DNA of 64,000 nucleotides from positions 248,001-312,000 of the forward strand of contig SSEB01000003.1 in assembly GCA_008012115.1 (NCBI GenBank), given 5' to 3'. This DNA comes from Nevskiaceae bacterium (GTDB lineage: Bacteria > Pseudomonadota > Gammaproteobacteria > Nevskiales > Nevskiaceae). Below the pieces are notes generated by a model that had not been told where the DNA came from, made no database searches, and worked only from the letters and a program-made list of their open reading frames with translations. The translations under genes were made by a program, and so were the position numbers. Of this stretch, positions 7,987 to 15,591 are shown one piece after another (the stretch's first letter is position 1; each line of letters begins with the position of its first letter).

Positions 7987-8874
7987 ATGATCCCGCAGAT
8001 CGCCCGGCTCGTCGCCGGGCTTTTTGTTTGTGCGGCGGGCGCCGCGCTGGCGGAGCCGATGGCGTCGGTGGAACGCACCTGCGAGCTGCTCGGCGGGCGC
8101 CTGCAGAGCGTCGGCGTGCCGCGCTGCCTGGCCGCCGGTCTGCGCGCCGACGGCATCGCCAGCGTGCGCGGGCTGCCGCTGCTGTACCGCGATTTTCCGG
8201 CGCGCTCGCAGCGCGGCACGCCCTACCGCGTGCTGCTGATGGGCGGCATCCACGGCGACGAGCTGTCCTCGGTCAGCATCGTCTTCCAGTGGATGGAGCA
8301 GATCGGCCGCGAACGCTTCCAGCCCTTTCACTGGCGCGTGATGCCCTGCGTCAACCCGGACGGCCTGCTCGCCGATCCGCCGACGCGGGTCAACGCCAAC
8401 GGCGTCGATCTCAACCGCAACTTCCCTTCGCGCGACTGGGACCGCGAGGCGCTGAAGTACTGGAGGACCAGGACCGGCAGCGATCCGCGCCGCTATCCCG
8501 GCACGCGCGCGCTGTCGGAGCCGGAATCGCGCGCGCTCACCGAGACCATCCGCAGCTTCCATCCCGACGTGATCGTCAGCGTGCACGCGCCCTACGGCGT
8601 GCTCGATTTCGACGGTCCGCAGAAGCCGCCGGAGCGCTTCGGCTACCTGCACCTGGCACTGCTCGGGACCTATCCCGGCTCGCTCGGCAACTTCGCCGGA
8701 CTGAGTCTGCCGGTGATCACGCTGGAACTGCCCAACGCCGGCCTGATGCCGACGCCGGCGCAGTCCGAACGCATCTGGACCGACATGCTGACCTGGCTGG
8801 AGCGCAATCTGCCCCGGCACGCGCCGCCGCTGTACCGCCGGCTCGACAGCGAGGACTGGAAGAGCGGCGGCTGA
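7987..8874 (+). CDS. Periplasmic M14-family zinc carboxypeptidase/amidase (MpaA-like)
   Basis: 295 aa. A signal peptide (residues 1-22) precedes a carboxypeptidase fold. The first zinc motif is H89-G-D-E92 in MGGIHGDELSS; the NPDGLLADPP and NRNFPSRDW segments and the VSVHAPYG histidine follow. The glutamate in LELPNAGLM is the probable catalytic base. The family includes murein peptide amidases that cut L-Ala-gamma-D-Glu-mDAP peptides; the export signal suggests action in the periplasm. The ATG lies 5 bp after the dsbA stop, and codons 6-15 coincide with a terminator hairpin. Confidence 0.85.
   Translation: MIPQIARLVAGLFVCAAGAALAEPMASVERTCELLGGRLQSVGVPRCLAAGLRADGIASVRGLPLLYRDFPARSQRGTPYRVLLMGGIHGDELSSVSIVFQWMEQIGRERFQPFHWRVMPCVNPDGLLADPPTRVNANGVDLNRNFPSRDWDREALKYWRTRTGSDPRRYPGTRALSEPESRALTETIRSFHPDVIVSVHAPYGVLDFDGPQKPPERFGYLHLALLGTYPGSLGNFAGLSLPVITLELPNAGLMPTPAQSERIWTDMLTWLERNLPRHAPPLYRRLDSEDWKSGG
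8002..8030 (+). terminator. Terminator hairpin inside the 5' end of the M14 peptidase gene
   Basis: A perfect 7-bp stem GCCCGGC / GCCGGGC with a 5-base loop is followed directly by TTTTTGTTT. It has the form of an intrinsic terminator for the cytochrome c4-dsbA transcript, yet it lies within the signal-peptide codons of the downstream gene, whose ATG is at 7987. Translation of that leader could prevent the hairpin forming. Confidence 0.65.
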
Positions 8875-8907
8875 CGTGGCCGTGGGCCGCGTGGCAAGCG
8901 CCGAGAC

Positions 8908-9023
8908 CGCCACCCGCTCCGCCGTGATGGCCCAGGCGGAATGTTATTAAATATCAATCAAATATATATTTGATAAATAATTAATAACAATTTGATCCGG
9001 GCTTTCGCCGTCAGCGGGTGGCG
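8908..9023. repeat. 116-bp concentric-palindrome element, copy 2
   Basis: Arms CGCCACCCGCT (8908-8918) and AGCGGGTGGCG (9013-9023) are perfect inverted repeats. The core runs from G8943 to C8988, with GTTATTAA matching TTAATAAC at its ends and a perfect 18-bp palindrome, ATCAAATATATATTTGAT, at its centre (8957-8974). All three dyads share one centre. Only 3 of 44 inner bases are G or C. It lies between two convergent genes. Confidence 0.92.
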
Positions 9024-9048
9024 CATTCGCGGCCGCGTCACGCCGCGT

Positions 9049-10233
9049 TCAGCGGTTTTCTTCGCGGAAAATCTTCCAGTCGCCGTTCTTGTCCTGGCGC
9101 CAGAACTGCTGCTTCTGCGTGGTCGAGCGGAAGTTGTCGCTGCGGTAGTCCATGGTGAACTCCGCCAGCATCATCGGCTCGCCGGCACCGGGATAGCGGA
9201 ACAGGTTGATGTCGCGCAGCTGCACGTCGATGAACCGCTTGCCGGCGTTGACGCGCCGCTTGTGCGCCACGAACTGCGCGAGGTTCATGCCGTCGGTGGT
9301 GAAGCCCGGACCGTAATAGGCGAGATAGCCGTCGGTGTCCTTGTGCGACCACTTGCTGCGCCAGTCCTCGATGCGCGCGAGGAAGGCGCGGCGCTCGTCG
9401 CGCGCCTGGTCCGGCGGCAGCCACTCCACCGCGTCGCTGAGGATCACCGGCGTCTCGCCGGCGGTGACGTAGGGCTTGAGCGCCAGCAGGTCGTCGTTGG
9501 CCATGGTGACGCAGCCTTCGCTGGAGCGCGGCGCGCGCACGTAGGTGTCGCTGGGCACGCCGTGCAGCCAGATGCCGTGGCCGCTGCGATGCTTGAACTG
9601 GTCCCAGAGGTTGGGATAGTTCAGCGGAAACGCGCCGACGCCGTAGATCTCCGGCAGCTTGTCCTTCGGCAGCCAGCCGGTGACGTGGTACACGCCCACC
9701 GGCGTGCGCAGGTCGCCGGTGCTCTGCTTGCCGTAGCCCTTGCGGCCCATGCCGGCGTAGTGGTCGCGCACCAGGTGCACCTCGCCGTCCTTGCCGTTCT
9801 CCATCAGGTAGAGCCGCGCCTTGGGCAGGTCGACGACGATGAAGTACGGGTGATGCTGGTCCAGCTGCAGAATCGCGTTGGGCACGTAGCCGGCCGGCGG
9901 CAGCGCCTTCTCGCCGGCGGTGCGCAGGCGCGCCTCCTCGGTGAGGTCCTGCAGCAGCGGATCCTGCTGGTTGTCGATCAGGGTGCTGCCGCGGGCGCCG
10001 GCCAGCGAGGCCAGCAGTTCGCCGTACAGCAGGTTGGCGAGGCGGAAGTTCGGCTGGCGCTGCGTCAGGGCGGCGAGGTCGCGGCGCGCACCCTCGGCGT
10101 CGCCACCCTGCATCTTGGCCACGGCGCCGAGCAGTTCGCGTTCCGGATTGAAGCCGTCGGCCGCGATCGCGGGGGCGGCGGAAAGAAGAACGGCCAGCGC
10201 GAGGGCCGGCCGGGTGGAGCGTTTCGGGCGCAT
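9049..10233 (-). CDS. L,D-transpeptidase (YkuD) with C-terminal NTF2-like domain
   Basis: 394 aa with a signal peptide ending APAIAA. The YkuD catalytic core is at about residues 115-260: GHGIWLHGVP and the SSEGCVTM motif holding the nucleophilic cysteine. These enzymes form 3-3 peptidoglycan cross-links or attach proteins to peptidoglycan in the periplasm. Residues about 280-394 form a SnoaL/NTF2-like domain (WRSKWSHKDTDGYLAYY...NGDWKIFREE) that also occurs at the C-terminus of the upstream TPR protein. It starts 15 bp after the TPR gene stop, so the two are an operon. Confidence 0.9.
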   Translation of the reverse strand: MRPKRSTRPALALAVLLSAAPAIAADGFNPERELLGAVAKMQGGDAEGARRDLAALTQRQPNFRLANLLYGELLASLAGARGSTLIDNQQDPLLQDLTEEARLRTAGEKALPPAGYVPNAILQLDQHHPYFIVVDLPKARLYLMENGKDGEVHLVRDHYAGMGRKGYGKQSTGDLRTPVGVYHVTGWLPKDKLPEIYGVGAFPLNYPNLWDQFKHRSGHGIWLHGVPSDTYVRAPRSSEGCVTMANDDLLALKPYVTAGETPVILSDAVEWLPPDQARDERRAFLARIEDWRSKWSHKDTDGYLAYYGPGFTTDGMNLAQFVAHKRRVNAGKRFIDVQLRDINLFRYPGAGEPMMLAEFTMDYRSDNFRSTTQKQQFWRQDKNGDWKIFREENR

Positions 10234-10248
10234 CTAGGGGTCAGTGGT

Positions 10249-11202
10249 TCAGCGCGTGTATTCGCGCACGATCTTCCAGGCGCCGTTGACCAGCTTGAAG
10301 TCCAGCACCTTGTTGACCGAGTCGGAGAAGCTGTCCGACTCGTAGACCTGCAGGAAGCTGGCGCGCACGCGGTCCGGCGCGGTGCGCGCGGTCTGCACGT
10401 TCTGCACGTCGACCTGGATGTGCGCCGGCTTGCTGATGCGCTCGCGGCGCTGCTGCGCCCAGGCGGCGCGGCTCTGGCCGGCTTCCGGCGTGAAGTCGTC
10501 GCCGTAGGCGGACAGATACGTGGCGACGTCCTTCGCCGACCAGGCCTTGCTCCAGGCGGTCAGCGCATTGGCGATGGCGGCGGCGGTGTCGGCATCGACC
10601 GGCTCGGCCGGCGCCTCGGTGGCGGCCGGCGCGGCGGCCGGGGCCGCGGCGGGCTTGCTGCCGCCCTTGACCGCCAGCACGTCGTTGACCGGCTTCTCGA
10701 GCTGGCCGATCAGGTTGAGCTTGTTGCGCACCGTCTGGTTGCCCTGGTCGAGCATCAGCGCGCGGTTGTAGGCGGCGCCGGCCAGCGCGGCGTAGATGTC
10801 GCCGAGGTTCTCGTGGGCGGTGGCGTAGCTCGGGTGCGTCGCCAGCGCCGCTTCCAGCGCGTCGCGCGCCTTCTCGTAGTCGCCCTGCTGGGCGTAGAGC
10901 ACGGCGAGGTTGTTGTAGGGCTCGGGCAGCTGCGGGTAGTCGCGGGTCAGGTCGGTGAAGACCTTCATCGCTTCCGGCGTGCGGTTGAGCTTGGTCAGGG
11001 CGATGCCGCGGGCGAAGCGCGACTCGGCGTCCTGCGGGTTCTTGGCCAGTTGCTGATCCAGCTTCTGCAGGGCGTCGGCGTACTTGCCTTGCGCCATCAG
11101 GCTCTTGGCCTCGTCGGCCGGCGCGGCCATCGCCGCCTGCGTGAAAAGGACGGATGCGGCAAACGCGGCCGCTGCAGTCTGTCGCACGAGAGAACGTTTC
11201 AC
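10249..11202 (-). CDS. Periplasmic TPR protein with C-terminal NTF2-like domain
   Basis: 317 aa with a signal peptide (cleavage near AMAAP). TPR units occupy about residues 30-165 (LMAQGKYADALQKLDQQLAK, RFARGIALTKLNRTPEAM, PYNNLAVLYAQQGDYEKARD). An Ala-rich linker leads to a SnoaL/NTF2-like domain (residues about 205-317; AWSKAWSAKDVATYLSAYGD ... NGAWKIVREYTR) related to that of the L,D-transpeptidase encoded 15 bp downstream. It probably works with that enzyme in the periplasm, perhaps as a scaffold. The exact role is not known. Confidence 0.82.
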   Translation of the reverse strand: MKRSLVRQTAAAAFAASVLFTQAAMAAPADEAKSLMAQGKYADALQKLDQQLAKNPQDAESRFARGIALTKLNRTPEAMKVFTDLTRDYPQLPEPYNNLAVLYAQQGDYEKARDALEAALATHPSYATAHENLGDIYAALAGAAYNRALMLDQGNQTVRNKLNLIGQLEKPVNDVLAVKGGSKPAAAPAAAPAATEAPAEPVDADTAAAIANALTAWSKAWSAKDVATYLSAYGDDFTPEAGQSRAAWAQQRRERISKPAHIQVDVQNVQTARTAPDRVRASFLQVYESDSFSDSVNKVLDFKLVNGAWKIVREYTR

Positions 11203-11312
11203 GCTGGAGCCTCGAAAATGGGGTGCACGGATGACGCCCTAATATAACAGCCCGTCCGTGGGATATGGGCCGGAAAAGCCCGAAAACCGTGAAGCCTGAC
11301 CCGATCTTCCCG

Positions 11313-12239
11313 TCAGCTGCGGGCGTAGGGGTTCGGCATGCCCGGCGGCTGGTGCTTGAAGCGCCGGTGCGACCAGAAATACTGCGCCGGCGCGATGCGG
11401 ATGCCGGCCTCCAGCATGCGGTTGATCAGGGTCGCATCGGCGAGGTCGTCGCCGCAGGGGAAATTCTCCAGCGCCGGCAGGAAGGTCACGCGGTAGCGGC
11501 CGCCGATGCGCGCCGGGAAATACGGCACCACCCGGGCGCGGCCCAGAGCGGCGAGCTTGGAGGTGGCGGTCAGCGTCAGCGCCGGCACGCCGAAGAACGG
11601 CACAAAGGCGGCGGTGCGCACGTCCAGCGACTGGTCGGGGCCGTACCAGATGCAGTGGCCCTCGCGCAGCGCCCGCACCAGTTTCTTGAGATCGTCCTTG
11701 GGCAGGGCCGGCAGGCCGGAGCGCGCCTCGCGCCAGCGGTGCATGAAGTAATCGATCAGTTGATTGTCGATCGGCCGGTACATGGCGTGGAACGGGCGTC
11801 CGGCGAGGCAGAGGTAACGCGCGCCCATTTCCAGCGTGGTGAAGTGGCCGGTGAGCAGCAGCACGCCGTGACCGTCCTTCATCGCCGCGTCGAGATGCTC
11901 CAGACCGACGACCTCGCCGCGGTCGCGCAGGCGCCAGTCCGGCGCAAACCAGGCCAGGCCCGCCTCGAAGATGCCGGCGCCCAGCGCCTTGAAGTGCGCG
12001 TCCACCATCGCCTCGCGCTCGGCGTCGGAGAGCTGCGGAAAGCACAGCTGGAGATTGACGCGCGTGACGTGGCGGCGGCTTTTCAGCAGGCGACCGACCA
12101 GCCAGCCCAGGCCCTCACCCAGCGCCACCACCACCGGCACCGGCAGCCAGCACAGCAGCCACAGCAGGCCGATGCCCAGCCAGGTCGGCCAGTAGCGCGG
12201 CTGGAAGAAGGCGGCCTGGAACGGGGGCGCGGAGTTCAT
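11313..12239 (-). CDS. Lipid A acyltransferase, LpxL/HtrB family
   Basis: 308 aa, typical for the family. One N-terminal membrane helix (LGIGLLWLLCWLPVPVVVAL) precedes the acyltransferase core. The H-x4-E catalytic motif is in LLTGHFTTLEMGARY, followed by MYRPIDNQLID and YGPDQSLDVR. The enzyme transfers a secondary fatty acyl chain from acyl-ACP to lipid A at the inner face of the inner membrane. Which position (LpxL or LpxM) cannot be settled from sequence alone. It is divergent from waaA with only 18 bp between start codons, so the two lipid A-core genes share a promoter region. Confidence 0.9.
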   Translation of the reverse strand: MNSAPPFQAAFFQPRYWPTWLGIGLLWLLCWLPVPVVVALGEGLGWLVGRLLKSRRHVTRVNLQLCFPQLSDAEREAMVDAHFKALGAGIFEAGLAWFAPDWRLRDRGEVVGLEHLDAAMKDGHGVLLLTGHFTTLEMGARYLCLAGRPFHAMYRPIDNQLIDYFMHRWREARSGLPALPKDDLKKLVRALREGHCIWYGPDQSLDVRTAAFVPFFGVPALTLTATSKLAALGRARVVPYFPARIGGRYRVTFLPALENFPCGDDLADATLINRMLEAGIRIAPAQYFWSHRRFKHQPPGMPNPYARS

Positions 12240-12257
12240 CTCGGGATTTTAGCCGCT

Positions 12258-13520
12258 ATGCTGCGCGCCATGCGCTGGCTCTATACCGTCCTGCTCTACC
12301 TGCTCGTGCCCTTCGTGCTGCTGCGCCTGCTGTGGCGTGGGCTGGCACTGCGCGACTACTGGCATCGCTGGCACGAGCGTTTCGGCTTCGTCACGCCGCC
12401 GCCGCAGGACGTGGCGGTGTGGGTGCACGCGGTGTCGGTGGGCGAGTCGCTGGCGGCGCTGCCGCTGATCCGCGCCCTGATCGCGCGCCACGGCGAGCGC
12501 CGCGTGCTGGTGACGACGATGACGCCGACCGGCTCGGCGCGCGTGCGCGAGGCGCTGGGCGAAAAAGTGCTGCACACCTATGTGCCCTACGACCTGCCGG
12601 ACGCGGTGGCGCGCTACCTTGCGCGCATGCGGCCGCGGCAGGTGGTGGTGATGGAGACGGAACTGTGGCCCAACCTGTTCCGTGCCCTGGCCGCACGCGG
12701 CATTCCGCTGACCATCGCCAATGCGCGGCTGTCGCCGCGCTCGTTCCGCGGCTACACGCGTTTCCGCCGCTCGATCGCCGGCGTGCTGGCCGACTGCGCG
12801 CACATCGCCGCGCAGAGCGCGGCCGACGCGCAGCGCTTCCGCGAACTCGGCGCCGCGCCTTCAAGCGTGAGCGTGATGGGCAACATCAAGTTCGACATGG
12901 CCCTGCCGGAGGAGCTGATCGCGCGCGGCCGTGCGCTCCGCAGCGGGCGTCCGACCTGGATCGCCGCCAGCACCCACGAGGGCGAGGAGGATGCGGCGCT
13001 GGCGGCGCACCGCGAAATCCTGAAGGCGCTGCCGGAGGCGCAACTGATCCTGGTGCCGCGCCATCCGCAGCGCTTCGACGGCGTCGCGCGCCTGGTCGAG
13101 AAATCCGGCCTGACGCTGCAGCGCCGCAGCGTCCTGGGGGATGCCCAGGCGGATGCCGCCGTGCTGCTGGGCGACAGCATGGGCGAGATGTTCTTCTACT
13201 ACGCGCTGGCCGATGTCGCCTTCGTCGGCGGCAGCCTCGCGCCGGTCGGCGGGCACAACGTGCTGGAGCCGGCGGCGCTGGGCCTGCCGGTGCTGTTCGG
13301 GCCGCAGATGCACAACTTCGTCGCCGCGCGCGACCTGCTGCTGGGCACCGGTGCTGCCGAGCAGATCCCCGACGCCGCGGCGCTGGCGTCGGCGGTGCAG
13401 GCGCTGCTGCGCGACACCGCCCGCGCGCAGGTTATGGGCCGCGCCGGCCAGGCCGCGGTCGCCGCCAATCGCGGCGCGCTGGATCGCCTGCTGGCCCTGT
13501 TGCAGGCGCCGCTGCGATAA
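12258..13520 (+). CDS. waaA: 3-deoxy-D-manno-octulosonic acid (Kdo) transferase
   Basis: 420 aa GT30-type GT-B enzyme. An N-terminal membrane anchor (MRWLYTVLLYLLVPFVLLRLL) precedes the WVHAVSVGES motif with its conserved Glu. Further motifs are VVMETELWPN, NARLSPRSF, WIAASTHEGEE and, in the C-terminal half, GGSLAPVGGHNVLEPAA. It adds Kdo from CMP-Kdo to lipid IVA at the cytoplasmic face of the inner membrane. Two in-frame ATGs lie at 12258 and 12270; either gives a plausible anchor. The Kdo dioxygenase gene follows after 60 bp. Confidence 0.95.
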   Translation: MLRAMRWLYTVLLYLLVPFVLLRLLWRGLALRDYWHRWHERFGFVTPPPQDVAVWVHAVSVGESLAALPLIRALIARHGERRVLVTTMTPTGSARVREALGEKVLHTYVPYDLPDAVARYLARMRPRQVVVMETELWPNLFRALAARGIPLTIANARLSPRSFRGYTRFRRSIAGVLADCAHIAAQSAADAQRFRELGAAPSSVSVMGNIKFDMALPEELIARGRALRSGRPTWIAASTHEGEEDAALAAHREILKALPEAQLILVPRHPQRFDGVARLVEKSGLTLQRRSVLGDAQADAAVLLGDSMGEMFFYYALADVAFVGGSLAPVGGHNVLEPAALGLPVLFGPQMHNFVAARDLLLGTGAAEQIPDAAALASAVQALLRDTARAQVMGRAGQAAVAANRGALDRLLALLQAPLR

Positions 13521-13529
13521 TGCCGGCCC

Positions 13530-13549
13530 TCTCCCGCTCGCGGGAGAGA
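13530..13549 (+). other. Intercistronic hairpin between waaA and the Kdo dioxygenase gene
   Basis: A perfect 9-bp inverted repeat, CTCTCCCGC / GCGGGAGAG, separated by two bases. No T-tract follows, so it is not a standard intrinsic terminator. It may stabilise the upstream mRNA or modulate expression of the second gene. Confidence 0.5.
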
Positions 13550-13579
13550 TGTGCATCAACGCAGGGCCGGAGAGTAACC

Positions 13580-14455
13580 ATGCTGTACACGCACGCCATC
13601 AATCGCTGGGACGGCAGCGGTGCCACCGTCGATGCCGCCACGCGCACCGCGCAGCTCGAGGGCGGCGGCCTGCTGCGCCTGCCGCAGCTGCCGTTCGCGT
13701 TCAACGACGCCGAGCGCGCGCTGCTGACGCCGGCGGTGCTCGAACCGGGCAAGAAGAACATCAGCTACGACCTGGCGCGTGACCGCCTGGCTGGCGTGGC
13801 CGGCGATGCCGCGCTGCAGTCGCTGATGCACGGCATGATCCGTCGCTACGCGCAGCAGAGCGGCGCGCTGGTCGAGGCGATGTTCCCGCATTACCGCGGC
13901 CAGCTGCGCGACGGCCGCACCAGCTTCCGCCCGGCGGAGATCGAGGGCCGCGTCACCTCGCCGAAGAAGGACGACACGCGCCTGCACATCGACGCCTTTC
14001 CGGCGACGCCGGTGCAGGGTCAGCGCCTGCTGCGGGTGTTCACCAACGTCAACCCGAACGGCCGGCCGCGCCACTGGCGCACCGGCGAGCCCTTCGAGAC
14101 CGTGGCCAAGCGCTATGGGCGGCAGTTCGATCCGGCGCCTGCGCTGCAGCGCAAGCTGATGCAGATGCTCAAGATCACCAAGAGCTACCGCACGGTGTAC
14201 GATGACCTGATGCTGCGCACGCACGATGCGATGAAGCTCGATCCGGTCTACCAGAAGAGCGTCGCCGCCGAGCACATCCACTTCGCGCCCGGCGAGACCT
14301 GGATCGTGTTCACCGACTCGGTGTCGCACGCCGCGCACAGCGGCCAGTTCCTGATGGAGCAGACCTTCTACCTGCCGGCGGATGCGATGCTCGATCCGGC
14401 GCAGTCGCCGCTGCGCATCCTCGAGCGCCTGCGCGGGCAGCCGCTGCTCAACTAG
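13580..14455 (+). CDS. Kdo 3-hydroxylase (KdoO-like Fe(II)/2-oxoglutarate dioxygenase)
   Basis: 291 aa. The family (DUF2843/KdoO) is recognised by its length, the SPKKDDTRLHIDAFPATP region with the H136-x-D138 iron-binding pair, the RVFTNVNPNGRPRHWRTGEP segment, and the distal histidine region SVSHAAHSGQF. Characterised members hydroxylate Kdo at C-3 to give Ko in LPS using O2 and 2-oxoglutarate. The position directly after waaA supports that role. The stop overlaps the convergent rarD stop by 8 bp. Confidence 0.85.
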   Translation: MLYTHAINRWDGSGATVDAATRTAQLEGGGLLRLPQLPFAFNDAERALLTPAVLEPGKKNISYDLARDRLAGVAGDAALQSLMHGMIRRYAQQSGALVEAMFPHYRGQLRDGRTSFRPAEIEGRVTSPKKDDTRLHIDAFPATPVQGQRLLRVFTNVNPNGRPRHWRTGEPFETVAKRYGRQFDPAPALQRKLMQMLKITKSYRTVYDDLMLRTHDAMKLDPVYQKSVAAEHIHFAPGETWIVFTDSVSHAAHSGQFLMEQTFYLPADAMLDPAQSPLRILERLRGQPLLN

Positions 14456-15335
14456 CGGCGGTGGCGGGCCGCAGCCGCGCGCGCAGCAGGCTGTCCAGCG
14501 CGTAGATCGCCAGCGCCGCCCAGATGCAGCCGAAGCCGACCAGGTGCGTGTGGGTGAAGGCCTCGCCGAACACATACACGCCGATCAGCAACTGCAGCGT
14601 CGGCGCCAGGTATTGCAGGAAGCCGATCAGGCTCAGCGGAATGCGCCGCGCGCCGTAGGCGAACAGCACCAGCGGCAGCGCCGTGACCAGGCCGCCGAGC
14701 ATCAGCAGCAGGCTGCGGCCGACCTCGATATGGCCGAAGCTGCCGCTGCCGGCGTGCTCCGCCCACAGCAGGTAGCCCAGCGCCGGCAGGAACAGCACGC
14801 CGCTTTCCACCGCCAAGCCTGGCACCGCCGCCACCACCGCCAGCTTGCGGATCAGGCCGTAGGTGCCGAAGGACGCGGCCAGCACCAGCGCGATCCATGG
14901 CAGCGCGCCGAACGACCAGGTGAGATAGGCCACGCCCGCGGCCGCCACCGCCACCGCCAGCCACTGGCCCGGCGTCAGCCGTTCGCGCAGCACCGCCACG
15001 CCCAGCAGCACCGACACCAGCGGGTTGATGAAGTAGCCCAGGCTGGTCTCGACGATGTGGCCGCTGTTGACCGCCCAGATGTACAGCCACCAGTTGATGC
15101 CGACCAGCACCGCGCTGCAGGTCAGCATCGCCAGCAGGCGCGGCTGCGCGGCGACGGTCCGCCACCAGCGGGCGCCCTGGCTCAGGGTGAGATAGCCGCT
15201 GACGAACAGCGCGCACCAGACGATGCGGTGCGCCATGATCTGCGTCGACGGCACCTGCGCCAGCAGCCGCCAGTAGAGCGGAAACAGGCCCCAGATGAAG
15301 TAGGCGCCGGCGGCGGCCCAGAGACCGTTGTTCAT
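14448..15335 (-). CDS. rarD: EamA-family permease RarD
   Basis: 295 aa with ten predicted hydrophobic segments in two EamA halves. The N-terminus NNGLWAAAGAYFIWGLFPLYW and the NWWLYIWAVNSGHIVETSLGYFINPLV region are characteristic of RarD (PF00892, TIGR00688), cut here into short identifiers. RarD proteins are inner-membrane drug/metabolite transporters of uncertain substrate. Convergent with the Kdo dioxygenase gene, overlapping by 8 bp. Repeat element copy 3 lies about 100 bp upstream of its start. Confidence 0.9.
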   Translation of the reverse strand: MNNGLWAAAGAYFIWGLFPLYWRLLAQVPSTQIMAHRIVWCALFVSGYLTLSQGARWWRTVAAQPRLLAMLTCSAVLVGINWWLYIWAVNSGHIVETSLGYFINPLVSVLLGVAVLRERLTPGQWLAVAVAAAGVAYLTWSFGALPWIALVLAASFGTYGLIRKLAVVAAVPGLAVESGVLFLPALGYLLWAEHAGSGSFGHIEVGRSLLLMLGGLVTALPLVLFAYGARRIPLSLIGFLQYLAPTLQLLIGVYVFGEAFTHTHLVGFGCIWAALAIYALDSLLRARLRPATAAS

Positions 15336-15432
15336 GGTGTGGTCCGGAAAAGGCGCGCAAGGATAGCAGCGGCGTCCGCGCGGTACATCGGGGATTTTCC
15401 CTGCGAAACCGGCATGAAAAGACCGCGGATGC

Positions 15433-15548
15433 CGCCACCCGCTAGGGCCGTGAAGGGCGGACAGTGAGTTAAATTTTATTGATTAAATTTAAAATCAACA
15501 AATAAAATAAAACATCCTTGACACGTTCCGGGGTTCGAGCGGGTGGCG
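15433..15548. repeat. 116-bp concentric-palindrome element, copy 3
   Basis: Arms CGCCACCCGCT (15433-15443) and AGCGGGTGGCG (15538-15548) are a perfect inverted repeat. The core runs from G15468 to C15513 with 3 of 44 inner bases G or C. The core dyad is imperfect: GTTAAATTTTATT against AATAAAATAAAAC. It lies between divergent rarD and the diguanylate cyclase gene, ending 43 bp before the latter's ATG, so its A/T core could also affect promoter activity. Confidence 0.92.
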
Positions 15549-15591
15549 CTGGCGGCGGTGCCGGACGGGATTCCAGCGTTAGAATCGATGC

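Noticed and set aside
8992-11247. 751-aa plus-strand open frame
   Set aside because: Antisense to the L,D-transpeptidase and TPR genes, low-complexity, no ribosome binding site; a shadow frame.
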